A stretch of 43,531 bases of DNA from contig CAZWBW010000011.1 in assembly GCA_964632355.1 (NCBI GenBank), positions 1 through 43,531 of the forward strand, written 5' to 3'. The notes under the pieces were generated by a model. It ran no database searches and was not told the origin of the DNA. It was given only the letters and a program-made list of their open reading frames with translations. The position numbers and the translations under genes were made by a program. How positions within the stretch are numbered: position 1 is the stretch's first letter; each line of letters starts with the position of its first letter. Positions 1-7,214 of the stretch are shown one piece after another. The stretch comes from JALOAP01 sp964632355. Lineage in GTDB: Bacteria > Chloroflexota > Dehalococcoidia > Tepidiformales > Tepidiformaceae.

Positions 1-68
1 AGTGGGGTGTGCGAGCGCCGGTGTCGTGGCTCCCGCTTGTTGTCGGGGCTAGACCGCCTCATTCGCTA

Positions 69-550
69 ATGAGGTTTGCGTTAATGACTGATCAACAGGT
101 GAGCAAGCCACTGAGCTGGCGCGTCATCGGATGCCTCGTTGCAGCAGGATTCGTGGTGGTAGGGTCTATGGGCCCGTGGGCGAAAGTGCTCGTGTTTTCG
201 AAGGCTGGTACGGAGGGTGATGGGATGATCACGCTCCTGTTCGGTGCGATTGCCGGAGTGATCGCGATTGTCGGCCTGTCTCGTCGTGTCCTGGGGCGAG
301 GCAGTGCACTGGCAATGGCTGGATGCTTCGGGTTGGCGGCGCTTATTGGGATAGTGACTGGGCGGACGTTTCGCGAATAGCGGAAGCGGAAGAGCGCCTG
401 GTTCCCGTCGAAGTGGGGTGGGGGCTGGTGTTGATGACGCTGGCAGCCATAGCTGGAGGCGTAATGGCGCTTGGCCTGGTGTTCGAGGCACCCAGGGCCC
501 GCAAGGAACGGTCCGAGGTACCGCCTACGGCGCATCCTCCCGTACAATGA
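69..550 (+). pseudogene. small membrane protein gene with a frameshift
   Basis: An ATG at 69 (or 84) opens a frame encoding two hydrophobic segments, one near VIGCLVAAGFVVVGSMG and one near ITLLFGAIAGVIAIVGL, that stops at 378-380. A second frame, open from about 323 to 550, continues with DWADVSRIAEAEERLVPVEV followed by a third hydrophobic segment (GWGLVLMTLAAIAGGVMAL) and a polar tail. The two halves together have the usual layout of small actinobacterial/chloroflexal membrane proteins, where an acidic loop precedes a last helix starting VxVGWGL. The join falls at about 350-365 and would be restored by one extra base. It is either a real one-base deletion or an assembly error. No function is recognised. 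Confidence 0.5.
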
Positions 551-559
551 TCTCTGCGC

Positions 560-647
560 GGAGAGGTGTCCGAGTGGTTGATGGTGCCGCTCTCGAAAAG
601 CGGTGTGCAGCAATGCACCGGGGGTTCGAATCCCTCCCTCTCCGCCA
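560..647 (+). tRNA. tRNA-Ser (anticodon CGA)
   Basis: The acceptor stem GGAGAGG (560-566) pairs with CCTCTCC (637-643), followed by discriminator G and an encoded CCA (645-647). The anticodon stem CCGCT/AGCGG (587-591/599-603) encloses the loop CTCGAAA, which gives anticodon CGA at 594-596 and reads UCG. A long variable arm (about 604-618), typical of class II serine tRNAs, precedes the T arm with GGTTCGAATCC. Confidence 0.96.
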
Positions 648-650
648 TTC

Positions 651-692
651 CTCTTAGTTCCCAGTGCTCAGTGCCCGGTTCCCAGTGCAGCA
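651..692. repeat. heptanucleotide repeat block A (TKCYCRG type)
   Basis: Six successive 7-mers lie in one phase: CTCTTAG, TTCCCAG, TGCTCAG, TGCCCGG, TTCCCAG, TGCAGCA. This is the reverse-complement orientation of the block just before ruvA. The block begins a few bases after the tRNA CCA end. Confidence 0.75.
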
Positions 693-903
693 CGCGCTCG
701 TTCGAGGCGCGGTTGGCCGCTGCGTGATCGACTCGAGGCCGGCGTGGACCTGACGTCGGGCGGCCGCGCGTGATCCGGTGGGCCTGTGCCGAGGTCGCGG
801 ATCGACGCGCCCTGGCGGTCGCGGTACTTGTACGGCCGTCGGCCTTCGGCTGCCGGGTTGGAACTCACGCCCCGGGAGCAGCGAACCCGCCTCGTTCGCC
901 TCC

Positions 904-966
904 GGGAACGGGGAACCGGGAACCCAACTGCGCACTGAGCACCGCGCACTGGGCACTGCGCTCCGC
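904..966. repeat. heptanucleotide repeat block B
   Basis: Nine 7-mers lie in perfect phase: GGGAACG, GGGAACC, GGGAACC, CAACTGC, GCACTGA, GCACCGC, GCACTGG, GCACTGC, GCTCCGC. The block ends 18 bases before the ruvA start codon and occupies the position expected for the ruvA -35 region. Confidence 0.8.
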
Positions 967-984
967 GCAGGCCATACTCGCCCC

Positions 985-1647
985 GTGATCACTCACCTTC
1001 GCGGACAACTCGTACACATGGACCTGGCCGGGCCGTCGGTCGAGATCGACGTGGCGGGGGTGCGGTACGAGGTGCTGGTGCCGTTGTTCCTCTGGCCCGA
1101 GCTGCAGGCGATCGCTGGCGACGGCGACCTTTCGGATGACGCGCCGGGGCCGGAGGTCGGGCTGCACATCCACTATTCGGCGACGGCGAACCAGCCGGTG
1201 CCCGTGCTCGTCGGGTTCCTGCGCCGGGCCGAACGCGACTTCTTCCGGAAGTTCACCACGGTCGAGGGCATTGGGCCGGCGAAGGCCGTAAAGGCGATGA
1301 ACGTCTCGGTCAGCACCATCGCGCGGGCCATCGAACAGGAAGACCGGGCGACGCTCACGAAGCTGCCGGGCATCGGGCCGCGCGCCGCGGACAAGATCAT
1401 CGCGCACCTTCGCGGCAAGGTCGTCGCCGAAGCCGCGATGCACGACGGCGGTATCGAGCAGCCGGTCGACGCGGGCAAGCTCGAACACACGCGCGCCATC
1501 GCCGACGCCATCGAGGCGGTGACAGCGCTGGGGTACCCGCGCGCCGAAGCCAAGCGCTGGGTCGAGGAGGCGCGGGAAGCCGACCCGTCGCTCGAAACGG
1601 TGGAGGAACTGACACTGGCGGTGCTTCGCGCGCGCGGGCAGAGCTGA
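985..1647 (+). CDS. ruvA: Holliday junction branch migration protein RuvA
   Basis: RuvA binds four-way DNA junctions and loads the RuvB helicase for branch migration during recombinational repair. The 220-aa product starts with the typical IxxLRGxL strand (ITHLRGQLVHMDLAGPSVEI), has the LVGF-like end of the OB domain, and then two helix-hairpin-helix elements (TTVEGIGPAKAVKAM and TKLPGIGPRAADKIIAHLRG). The C-terminal domain (ALGYPRAEAKRWVEEA) resembles the RuvB-binding domain III. The GTG at 985 is chosen because homology starts there; upstream codons run into a heptamer repeat block. No SD is visible, and a CATACT box lies six bases upstream, suggesting a leaderless mRNA. No ruvB or ruvC is adjacent. 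The next gene follows after 36 bases. Confidence 0.95.
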   Translation: MITHLRGQLVHMDLAGPSVEIDVAGVRYEVLVPLFLWPELQAIAGDGDLSDDAPGPEVGLHIHYSATANQPVPVLVGFLRRAERDFFRKFTTVEGIGPAKAVKAMNVSVSTIARAIEQEDRATLTKLPGIGPRAADKIIAHLRGKVVAEAAMHDGGIEQPVDAGKLEHTRAIADAIEAVTALGYPRAEAKRWVEEAREADPSLETVEELTLAVLRARGQS

Positions 1648-1671
1648 TTCGCCCCTCGGAATTGGCGTCGA

Positions 1672-1677
1672 TACCAT
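1672..1677 (+). promoter_or_regulatory. -10-like TACCAT for a leaderless transcript of the DsbA-like gene
   Basis: TACCAT ends six bases before the GTG start at 1684 and no SD is present. The same arrangement recurs before many genes in this window (see findings). No good -35 hexamer is visible. Confidence 0.45.
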
Positions 1678-1683
1678 GGCCCT

Positions 1684-2529
1684 GTGAGCGACGCCGAGCC
1701 CCCGCCGCAACCTGCCCCGCCACCGTCGACCCCGTCGCGCGAACGCCCGTTCTGGACGTGGTTCCTGACGCCCATCGCGGTCATCATCGGGTCGTGCATC
1801 ATCGCGGCGGCGGTGTACCTCTCGCGGACAGACGACGACGCGGCCACGCCGCCAGCCGACGGTTCGGTCGCGACTGCGCCGGCTTCGAACCAAACCGTAC
1901 AGGGGCCGTCGACGCTGCTTGCGGCGTTCGAAAGCTACGTCGAGGTGCTGGAACTCGACGGCGCGGCGTTCGAACAGTGCCTTGCCGGCGCGCAGGAACG
2001 GGCGCAGGTGGTGAACGCGCATTTGCAGCGCGGCCGCGAACTCGGCGTGACGGGCACCCCGACGTTCTTCATCAACAACAAGATGGTCGTGGGCGCGCAG
2101 CCGCCCGAGGTGTTCGAGGAGATCATCGACCGGGAGCTCGAGGGCGGCGCCGACTCAGTCGAGGAGTACTCGTCGCTCGTCCGGGAGCTTGCGGCGAACG
2201 GTAGCTTCGCCATCCTCGACGAGCCGGTTGACGTCTCCGACGCGGTCATCGAAGGGAACCCGGACGCGAAGGTGATGGTGGCCGAGTTCAGCGACTTCCA
2301 GTGCCCGTTCTGCCGGCGGTGGAACCAGCAGAACCTCGACCGGCTGCGCGAACGGCTCGGCGACGACGTGGCGCTCGCCTTCCTGCACTTCCCGATCACG
2401 CAGATTCACCCGAACGCGGGCAACGCCGCGATCGCGGCCATCTGCGCGGGCGAGCAGGGCAAGTTCTGGGAGATGCACGACCTGCTGTTCGCCCGCCAGG
2501 ACGAGTGGCAGAACCTGCCGCCGAATTAG
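1684..2529 (+). CDS. membrane-anchored DsbA/thioredoxin-fold protein with permuted halves
   Basis: The 281-aa product has a Pro-rich N-terminus, one membrane helix (residues about 24-46) and an exported part built from DsbA-family pieces. Residues about 76-152 look like the C-terminal half of a DsbA (helical segment LAAFESYVEVLELDGAAFEQ, then the cis-Pro loop GVTGTPTFFINN and the VGAQPPEVFEEIIDREL ending). Residues about 190-281 look like the N-terminal half (VMVAEFSDFQCPFCRRW with the CPFC redox pair at 207-210, then ITQIHPNAGNAAIAA and GKFWEMHDLLFARQDEW). The order is therefore reversed relative to ordinary DsbA. The protein stops at NLPPN, exactly where the first half would continue. It is probably a periplasmic or extracytoplasmic thiol oxidoreductase if the permuted fold forms. 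A deleted tandem duplication or an assembly rearrangement are alternatives. Confidence 0.8.
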   Translation: MSDAEPPPQPAPPPSTPSRERPFWTWFLTPIAVIIGSCIIAAAVYLSRTDDDAATPPADGSVATAPASNQTVQGPSTLLAAFESYVEVLELDGAAFEQCLAGAQERAQVVNAHLQRGRELGVTGTPTFFINNKMVVGAQPPEVFEEIIDRELEGGADSVEEYSSLVRELAANGSFAILDEPVDVSDAVIEGNPDAKVMVAEFSDFQCPFCRRWNQQNLDRLRERLGDDVALAFLHFPITQIHPNAGNAAIAAICAGEQGKFWEMHDLLFARQDEWQNLPPN

Positions 2530-2609
2530 TGCGCGACCGACTACCAGGCGCCGCCGATTTGCACGCCTCGCCGTTGATGGGCGGCGTTGGCAATCCCGAG
2601 GCCTGGGGG

Positions 2610-2653
2610 ACTCGGCACTCAGCCACCGGGCACTGAGCACCGGGCACTGCGCA
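2610..2653. repeat. heptanucleotide repeat block C
   Basis: The 7-mers ACTCGGC, ACTCAGC, (C), ACCGGGC, ACTGAGC, ACCGGGC, ACTGCGC run without break, with one extra C at 2624, up to the purA stop codon on the opposite strand. The block lies between two convergent genes. Confidence 0.75.
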
Positions 2654-3958
2654 CTACAGGATCGGGTCGACGATGATGGCCTGTTCGCGTTCGGGGCCGA
2701 CGGAGATGATGTCGACCGGGCAGCCGAGGAGCTGTTCGACGCGGCGGATGAAGGCCTGGGCCTGCTTGGGCAGGTCGTCGAAGTTGCGGACTTCGCTGGT
2801 GGCGTCGGTCCAGCCGGGAAGCTCTTCGTACACGGGCCGCACGCGGTGCAGCACCGACTCGAGCGCGGGCAGGGTGTCGATAATCTGGCCGTCGAGTTCG
2901 TAGCCGGTGCAGATCTTGATCGTCTCGAGCCCGTCGAGCACGTCGAGCCGGGTGAGCGCGAGCGCCGAGAGCCCGTTGAACCGCACGCTGTAGCGGGCAG
3001 CTACGGCGTCGAGCCAGCCGATGCGGCGCGGGCGGCCGGTGGTGGTGCCGTACTCGCCGCGGCCGTACTCCTTGCCGTGGTCGCGGAGGCGGTCGGCGGT
3101 TTCGTCGAAGAGCTCCGTCGGGAAGGGGCCGTTGCCGACGCGCGTGCAGTAGCTCTTGAACACGCCGACGACGCGCTGGATCTCGGTAGGGCCCACGCCA
3201 ACGCCGAGGCCGGCGCCGCTGCTCGAAGAACTCGGGACGCTGGAGGTGACGTAGGGGTAGGTGCCGTGGTCGAGGTCGAGCAGCGAACCCTGCGCGCCTT
3301 CGAGCAGCACGTATTCACCGCGGCGGTGCGCTTCGAGCACGGTCTGCTGAGCGTCCCCGACGTACGGTGCGAGGCGAGCGCCGAATTCGCGGTAGCGCTC
3401 GATCACGTCCTTCGGGTCGATGGGCTCGCCTTCGTAGACGCGGGTGATGACGCGGTTCTGGTATTCGATGACGGCTTCGACGCGCGCCTGGAGGTCTTCG
3501 GGGCGCAGGAGGTCGCCGATGCGGATGCCGCGCCGTGCGACCTTGTCGACGAAGCAGGGGCCGACGCCCTTGCCAGTGGTGCCGATGGCGTTGGCGCCGC
3601 GCATCTTCTCGTCGAGATGGTCGAGCACCTTGTGCCAGGGCATGATGACCTGTGCGCGGTCGCTCACTACGAGGCGGCCGGTATCGATGCCGCGCTGTTC
3701 GAGGGTTTCGATTTCGGTGAGCAGGACTTCGGGGTCGATGGCGACGCCGTTGCCGATGACGCAGGTCTTTTCGGGGTAGAAGATACCGGCGGGAACGAGG
3801 TGGAGCTTGAATTCGCCCCGTTCGTTCACGATGGTGTGGCCGGCATTGTTCCCGGCTGAGTAACGGGCCACGACACGGGCCTTCCGAGCCAGCAGGTCGA
3901 CGATGCGGCCTTTGCCCTCGTCGCCCCACTGCCCGCCGACAACGACGACGATAGGCAT
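2654..3958 (-). CDS. purA: adenylosuccinate synthetase PurA
   Basis: PurA makes adenylosuccinate from IMP, aspartate and GTP, the first committed step to AMP. The 434-aa product opens with VVVVGGQWGDEGKGRIVD, the P-loop-like active-site segment containing the catalytic Asp, followed by the NNAGHT motif (SAGNNAGHTIV), GTTGKGVGPCF, LLEGAQGSLLDLDHGTYPYV and the GRPRRIGWLDAVA segment. Length is normal. The ATG at 3958 is preceded by a GGGGGAG SD; an in-frame upstream ATG at 3997 has no support. The loop after YVTSS is Ser/Gly-rich (VPSSSSSGAGLGVGVGP), slightly unusual. The 5' leader holds a strong hairpin at 3999-4026. Confidence 0.97.
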   Translation of the reverse strand: MPIVVVVGGQWGDEGKGRIVDLLARKARVVARYSAGNNAGHTIVNERGEFKLHLVPAGIFYPEKTCVIGNGVAIDPEVLLTEIETLEQRGIDTGRLVVSDRAQVIMPWHKVLDHLDEKMRGANAIGTTGKGVGPCFVDKVARRGIRIGDLLRPEDLQARVEAVIEYQNRVITRVYEGEPIDPKDVIERYREFGARLAPYVGDAQQTVLEAHRRGEYVLLEGAQGSLLDLDHGTYPYVTSSVPSSSSSGAGLGVGVGPTEIQRVVGVFKSYCTRVGNGPFPTELFDETADRLRDHGKEYGRGEYGTTTGRPRRIGWLDAVAARYSVRFNGLSALALTRLDVLDGLETIKICTGYELDGQIIDTLPALESVLHRVRPVYEELPGWTDATSEVRNFDDLPKQAQAFIRRVEQLLGCPVDIISVGPEREQAIIVDPIL

Positions 3959-3998
3959 GGGCTGCTCCCCCCGGGGCGCGCCAAATAATGGACGCAAG

Positions 3999-4026
3999 TA
4001 ACGGGCCCCCGGCTGGAGGCCCGTTA
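3999..4026 (-). promoter_or_regulatory. hairpin at the 5' end of the purA leader
   Basis: The arms TAACGGGCC and GGCCCGTTA (9-bp perfect stem, 10-base loop) lie about 40-68 bases upstream of the purA ATG. A TACCAT box (rc of 4030-4035) sits just upstream on the minus strand, so the hairpin would start near the 5' end of the purA mRNA. It may stabilise the mRNA or serve as an attenuator; there is no U-run immediately after it. Confidence 0.5.
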
Positions 4027-4230
4027 ACGCATGGTAGCAGGGTGGGTGTCTCGCCCGCCACTATTCGCGTGTGCCCCGGGGCGGCGGATGGGGGGGCCAG
4101 GTTACCGAAGCGGAAAGCGGAGGGGAGAGAACACGCCTGCCATTAGGGTCAAGCTGTTACAAGACAGAAAACCTCGAATCCCACGACATAAACGGCCTGT
4201 TGCGTGAATTTCTTGTCATGATGTGCCCCG

Positions 4231-4258
4231 CCTATCGGTCTATAGGCGTAACGTTACG
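4231..4258. promoter_or_regulatory. two adjacent palindromes upstream of the zinc-ribbon gene
   Basis: CCTAT-N6-ATAGG (4231-4246) is followed directly by the perfect 12-bp palindrome CGTAACGTTACG (4247-4258), 31 bases before the ATG at 4290. Such paired dyads suggest operator sites, but no regulator can be named. The region 3959-4289 otherwise carries only the purA leader and no gene. Confidence 0.4.
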
Positions 4259-4289
4259 TCTGCGTGGATCACCGCGCCGGAGTCGGGAG

Positions 4290-4628
4290 ATGCAAAGCTG
4301 GACCGAGAGCTGGCTCACCGATAGTTGCGGCCCCCTTGGGCACACCCTGATTGTCATCGCGACGGAGGGTGAAGCACCGGTGCTGCGCTGCACGCGTTGC
4401 GCACGGCGGGAGGTGTTGGGTGGTGGCACTTGCCTGGTGTGTAACAACCCCGGCGAGTCGACCTTCACGCTGTACCGAACCGTGAGCACCGCGCCGGTGG
4501 CGACCGGGAAACTGTGCAGCACGTGCGAACGTGAGCTGATGGCCGGGCCACCGGTCGCGGGCTGGTATGCGGTGCCCGAAGGCGAACCGGCGCGCCCGGA
4601 AGAGTGTTTCGAGCAGCGCGCCGGCTAG
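4290..4628 (+). CDS. small zinc-ribbon-like protein
   Basis: The 112-aa product has three CxxC knuckles: RCTRCARRE (about residues 35-38), GTCLVCNNP and GKLCSTCERELM. Four to six cysteines could bind one or two zinc ions. There is no signal peptide or membrane helix. The ATG at 4290 follows GGAGTCGGGAG, an acceptable SD; the open frame extends to 4071 but the upstream part looks non-coding and contains palindromic sites. The gene converges on the PAS gene and the two stop codons overlap in the tetramer CTAG (4625-4628). Function is unknown; a nucleic-acid-binding or regulatory role is a guess. Confidence 0.65.
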   Translation: MQSWTESWLTDSCGPLGHTLIVIATEGEAPVLRCTRCARREVLGGGTCLVCNNPGESTFTLYRTVSTAPVATGKLCSTCERELMAGPPVAGWYAVPEGEPARPEECFEQRAG

Positions 4629-5245
4629 ACGCTGACACTCCCGAAGAACTCAGCGGTTACCCGTTTGAAACAGGTGTCGCACATGCCGTGGCTAATGCGA
4701 GCCGGCGGGAGGCGTAGTGCGTCGTACTCCTCATGGCCGATCCAGCGGCGGCTATCGAACGGATGGCGGAACCGTTCGCAGTAGCTGCATGCGGTCACAA
4801 TGAGCGCGTCGTCTTCGAACATCCCGGGGAGACGGAGCGAGAGCGTGGTCACCGTGGGGCGCGGCCGCTCTGAGAGAAGCACCGACTGGTAAAGGAAGCC
4901 TGCAGGTTGGCCGTCGAGCCGGATGAGCGAGACGTGCAGGCGCATCCGCCGGATGCGGTCCGGCGAGTCGCAACGGAAGTCGAGGGCGACCTGTTCGCGT
5001 TCACCACGCTGGAGGCTGGCACGGACGCATTCGTCGGCGCGGCGCGGCCCTTCGCCTTCGATGAAGGACGTGAGCGGCCGCCCGATGACTGTGCGTGGGT
5101 CGGCGAGTGCGTATGCGCCGTTGGCTTCGGCGAACCGCCGCCAGGGGCCCGAGTTGCAGGCCACGATGCGGCCATCGAGGCCTACCACGTAGGCGATCCC
5201 CGGGAGGGAATCGACAATCGACTGTGCGGGCCAGTCCAGCGCCAT
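4625..5245 (-). CDS. PAS-domain protein with C-terminal CxxC...SHGxC zinc-like motif
   Basis: Residues about 5-130 form a PAS domain (SIVDSLPGIAYVVGLDGRIVACN, then FIEGEGP and a core strand LHVSLIRLDGQPAGFLYQSV). The C-terminus carries CSYCERFR...W.GHEEYDAL...ISHGMCDTCFKRV. This matches the common bacterial sensor add-on of the form CxxCKKIRD...W...E.Y...SHGICPxC, seen after PAS or receiver domains. No output domain (kinase, GGDEF, HTH) follows, so it is a free-standing sensor or partner module of 206 aa. A TACGAT box lies seven bases upstream of the ATG without an SD, suggesting a leaderless transcript. It shares CTAG at its stop with the convergent zinc-ribbon gene. Confidence 0.75.
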   Translation of the reverse strand: MALDWPAQSIVDSLPGIAYVVGLDGRIVACNSGPWRRFAEANGAYALADPRTVIGRPLTSFIEGEGPRRADECVRASLQRGEREQVALDFRCDSPDRIRRMRLHVSLIRLDGQPAGFLYQSVLLSERPRPTVTTLSLRLPGMFEDDALIVTACSYCERFRHPFDSRRWIGHEEYDALRLPPARISHGMCDTCFKRVTAEFFGSVSV

Positions 5246-5414
5246 TGGACGGATCGTAGATCTGTCGAGCCTGACGGTCTGCCCGGGAGAACCCTAACGC
5301 CCGGGGGAAACGCGGACGGGGGCTGGCAGTGTGTGAAGCGGGCCACACTGCGCGGCGAACCAGCGGGTCGCACGGTTGCTGGGGAGGGTACGCTCTCTAG
5401 GCAGGAGGTTCCGA

Positions 5415-5522
5415 GTGGGAAAAAGCCGCCGTCAGCGGATCGCGATCGCCACGTGTTTGGATTCCCTGGTCTTTCCGGGCAGCAGAGGCCCTGGTAGCGG
5501 GTGGTTGCCCCTGTCTTGCTGA
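5415..5522 (+). CDS. possible 35-aa ORF with ideal SD, perhaps a gene remnant
   Basis: A GTG at 5415 is preceded by GGAGG with six-base spacing (AGGAGGTTCCGA). The frame encodes VGKSRRQRIAIATCLDSLVF and ends with PLSC then TGA. The segment RIAIATCLDSLVFPG recalls the N-terminus of LutA/YkgE-type (Fe-S) proteins (TCLxDxxFPxxG), so it may be the start of a deleted gene. The similarity is short and unproven. The rest of the 5246-5543 interval shows no gene. Confidence 0.25.
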   Translation: MGKSRRQRIAIATCLDSLVFPGSRGPGSGWLPLSC

Positions 5523-5543
5523 CACGTGTAAGGTTCGACTTAC
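5522..5543. promoter_or_regulatory. palindromes abutting the PAP2-GDPD start codon
   Basis: ACACGTGT (5522-5529) is a perfect 8-bp palindrome and GTAAG-N6-CTTAC (5528-5543) is an inverted repeat that ends exactly at the ATG (5544). No SD is present. The dyad could be an operator or a small initiation-region hairpin. Confidence 0.35.
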
Positions 5544-7067
5544 ATGAGCAAGCTGAGTGCATCACGTGAAAGCCACCTCCTCGGCCTGAACGGGGCCAGG
5601 CCCTCGTGGGCGTTCATCGGCCGCGAGGTCGCCATCGCTGTGCTCGCGTTCGTGATTTATTTCGGGGTGCGCGGACTCACGGAGTCGCGCGTCGATAGGG
5701 CGGTCGACAACGGCGAGCTCATTCTGCGGTTTGAGCGGTGGCTGGGGATCGCGCGGGAGGCGGCGTGGCAGTCGCGAATTCTCGAGCACGACTGGCTGGT
5801 CACGCTATTCAACTGGATCTACATGTTCGGTCACTGGCCGGTCATCGCTGTGGTGGCGTTCTGGCTGGTGTACACGCAGCCGCGCCACTACCGGCTCATC
5901 CGGAATGCGTTCCTGGTATCGGGCGCGATTGGGCTGGTGATCTTCGCGCTCTTCCCGGTGGCGCCGCCGCGGCTGCTCGACCCGGAGGTGGTGGACACGG
6001 TTTCGGAGCGCTCGCGGAGCTACCGGGTGCTCCAGCCGCCGGTGTTCGTGAACCAGTACGCGGCGATGCCGAGTCTGCACTTCGGCTGGAACCTGCTCAT
6101 CGGCATCGCGTTGGTGGTGTATGCGAAGCCGGTCGCGCTGCGGGTGGCCGGCGTGCTCCTCCCGGTGGCGATGTTTGCAGCCGTGGTGTTAACCGCGAAC
6201 CATTACATTGTGGACCCCATAGCGGGGGGCGTCGTGGCGCTGGTCGGCCTGTGGGTCGCCTGGCGCATCGACGTCGCTGAACACGCGAAGGGAGAACCTC
6301 GCCCGATTTCGCTCCGGACGATCGAGAGGAGAGAGAACCGAATGTGGCGAAGGACAGTGCCAGAGCGGACTCTGAGCGTGGCGCACCGCGCCGGGAACGA
6401 ACTGGCCCTGCTCCGTGAAGCTGAAGCGATTGGCGTGGATCTCATCGAAGCGGACGTGCGCTACTGGCGCGGACGCATCGAGGTTCGCCACCTGAAGACG
6501 ATGGGGCCAGTGCCGCTCCTGTGGGACCGCTGGGTGCTTCGCCCGGCGTGGAAGCACCAGCCGCTGCTGCTGCAGGACCTCCTCCCCGAAGTGGGGCCGC
6601 GCACGGAGTTGATGCTCGACTTCAAGCCGGGCGATGCGGCTTATGCCCAGCAGGTGCTCGAACTGATGCGGGAGATCATGCCCGGGCGCGAATACACCGT
6701 CTGCTCGCAGTCGTGGGAACTGCTCGAATGCTTCGCGGGCGAACCGGGGGTGCGCGTGGTCCACTCGGTGGGGAACCAGCGGTTGTTGCGCGCGGTGCTC
6801 CCGCACCTGCGCGAGTTCCCGGAGGACGCCCGGGCGATTTCGATCCACAAGAAGCTGCTCACCCCGGCGGTAACGGAGGAGTTGCGCGCCGAGGTGCCGC
6901 TGGTGATGAGCTGGCCTGTGAACGACGAGCAAACACTTCAGCGGCTGGAGTCGTGGGGCGTAAACGGCTTCATCAGCGACAACATGGACCTGCTTCGCAA
7001 GCTCGCCGAGGGCCGGGGGCCGGCACCATCGGGGGCGCTGCGCAGCGCAGCATCCGAGGAATCCTGA
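5544..7067 (+). CDS. fusion of PAP2-type membrane phosphatase/transferase and glycerophosphodiester phosphodiesterase
   Basis: The 507-aa product joins two lipid enzymes. Residues about 25-245 are a polytopic PAP2_3-like domain: membrane helices, the loop FALFPVAPPRLL, then NQYAAMPSLHFGWN (His179) and NHYIVDPIAGG (His220, Asp224), the phosphate-handling residues of the family. After a charged linker (about 246-275) comes a GDPD domain: AHRAGN (His281-Arg282), IEADV (Glu302, Asp304) and EVRHLKT (His316), which are the catalytic positions of GDPD phosphodiesterases, then LMLDFK and a C-terminal PLVMSWPVNDEQT...GVNGFISD. The GDPD part would be cytosolic or exported depending on helix count. It probably acts on phospholipid head groups. 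The fusion is unusual. A 10-N scaffold gap follows at 7157. Confidence 0.85.
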   Translation: MSKLSASRESHLLGLNGARPSWAFIGREVAIAVLAFVIYFGVRGLTESRVDRAVDNGELILRFERWLGIAREAAWQSRILEHDWLVTLFNWIYMFGHWPVIAVVAFWLVYTQPRHYRLIRNAFLVSGAIGLVIFALFPVAPPRLLDPEVVDTVSERSRSYRVLQPPVFVNQYAAMPSLHFGWNLLIGIALVVYAKPVALRVAGVLLPVAMFAAVVLTANHYIVDPIAGGVVALVGLWVAWRIDVAEHAKGEPRPISLRTIERRENRMWRRTVPERTLSVAHRAGNELALLREAEAIGVDLIEADVRYWRGRIEVRHLKTMGPVPLLWDRWVLRPAWKHQPLLLQDLLPEVGPRTELMLDFKPGDAAYAQQVLELMREIMPGREYTVCSQSWELLECFAGEPGVRVVHSVGNQRLLRAVLPHLREFPEDARAISIHKKLLTPAVTEELRAEVPLVMSWPVNDEQTLQRLESWGVNGFISDNMDLLRKLAEGRGPAPSGALRSAASEES

Positions 7068-7156
7068 ATCTCGAACCCTGCGGCGCCCTCCGCTGTGAGT
7101 GATCTGTGAGCGGGGCAGCGAACCGGGGGATCTTGCCTTCCCGCCGCTATGTCCAG

Positions 7157-7166
7157 NNNNNNNNNN
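7157..7166. other. assembly gap (10 Ns)
   Basis: Ten Ns mark a scaffold join between the PAP2-GDPD gene and the LysM gene. The true gap size is unknown, so a gene could be missing here. Confidence 0.95.
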
Positions 7167-7214
7167 GACTTCGACCGGTGCGCGGGCAGACGCCCGGCCG
7201 ATTGGAGGTCTTCG

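Larger units (their letters stand above)
648..984. other. intergenic region with two heptanucleotide repeat blocks
   Basis: This 337-base stretch between tRNA-Ser and ruvA has no convincing gene. It starts and ends with heptamer blocks (651-692 and 904-966, listed separately). A CATACT box at 973-978, six bases before the ruvA GTG, may be a -10 element for a leaderless ruvA transcript. The middle (about 693-900) shows nothing recognisable. Confidence 0.6.

Noticed and set aside
904..966. heptamer block as CRISPR or phage attachment site
   Set aside because: The unit is only 7 bases with no spacers, and no integrase or target duplication is nearby.
3959..4060. T-box or known purine riboswitch upstream of purA
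   Set aside because: No T-box sequence and no purine-riboswitch core is visible; only a simple stem is supported.
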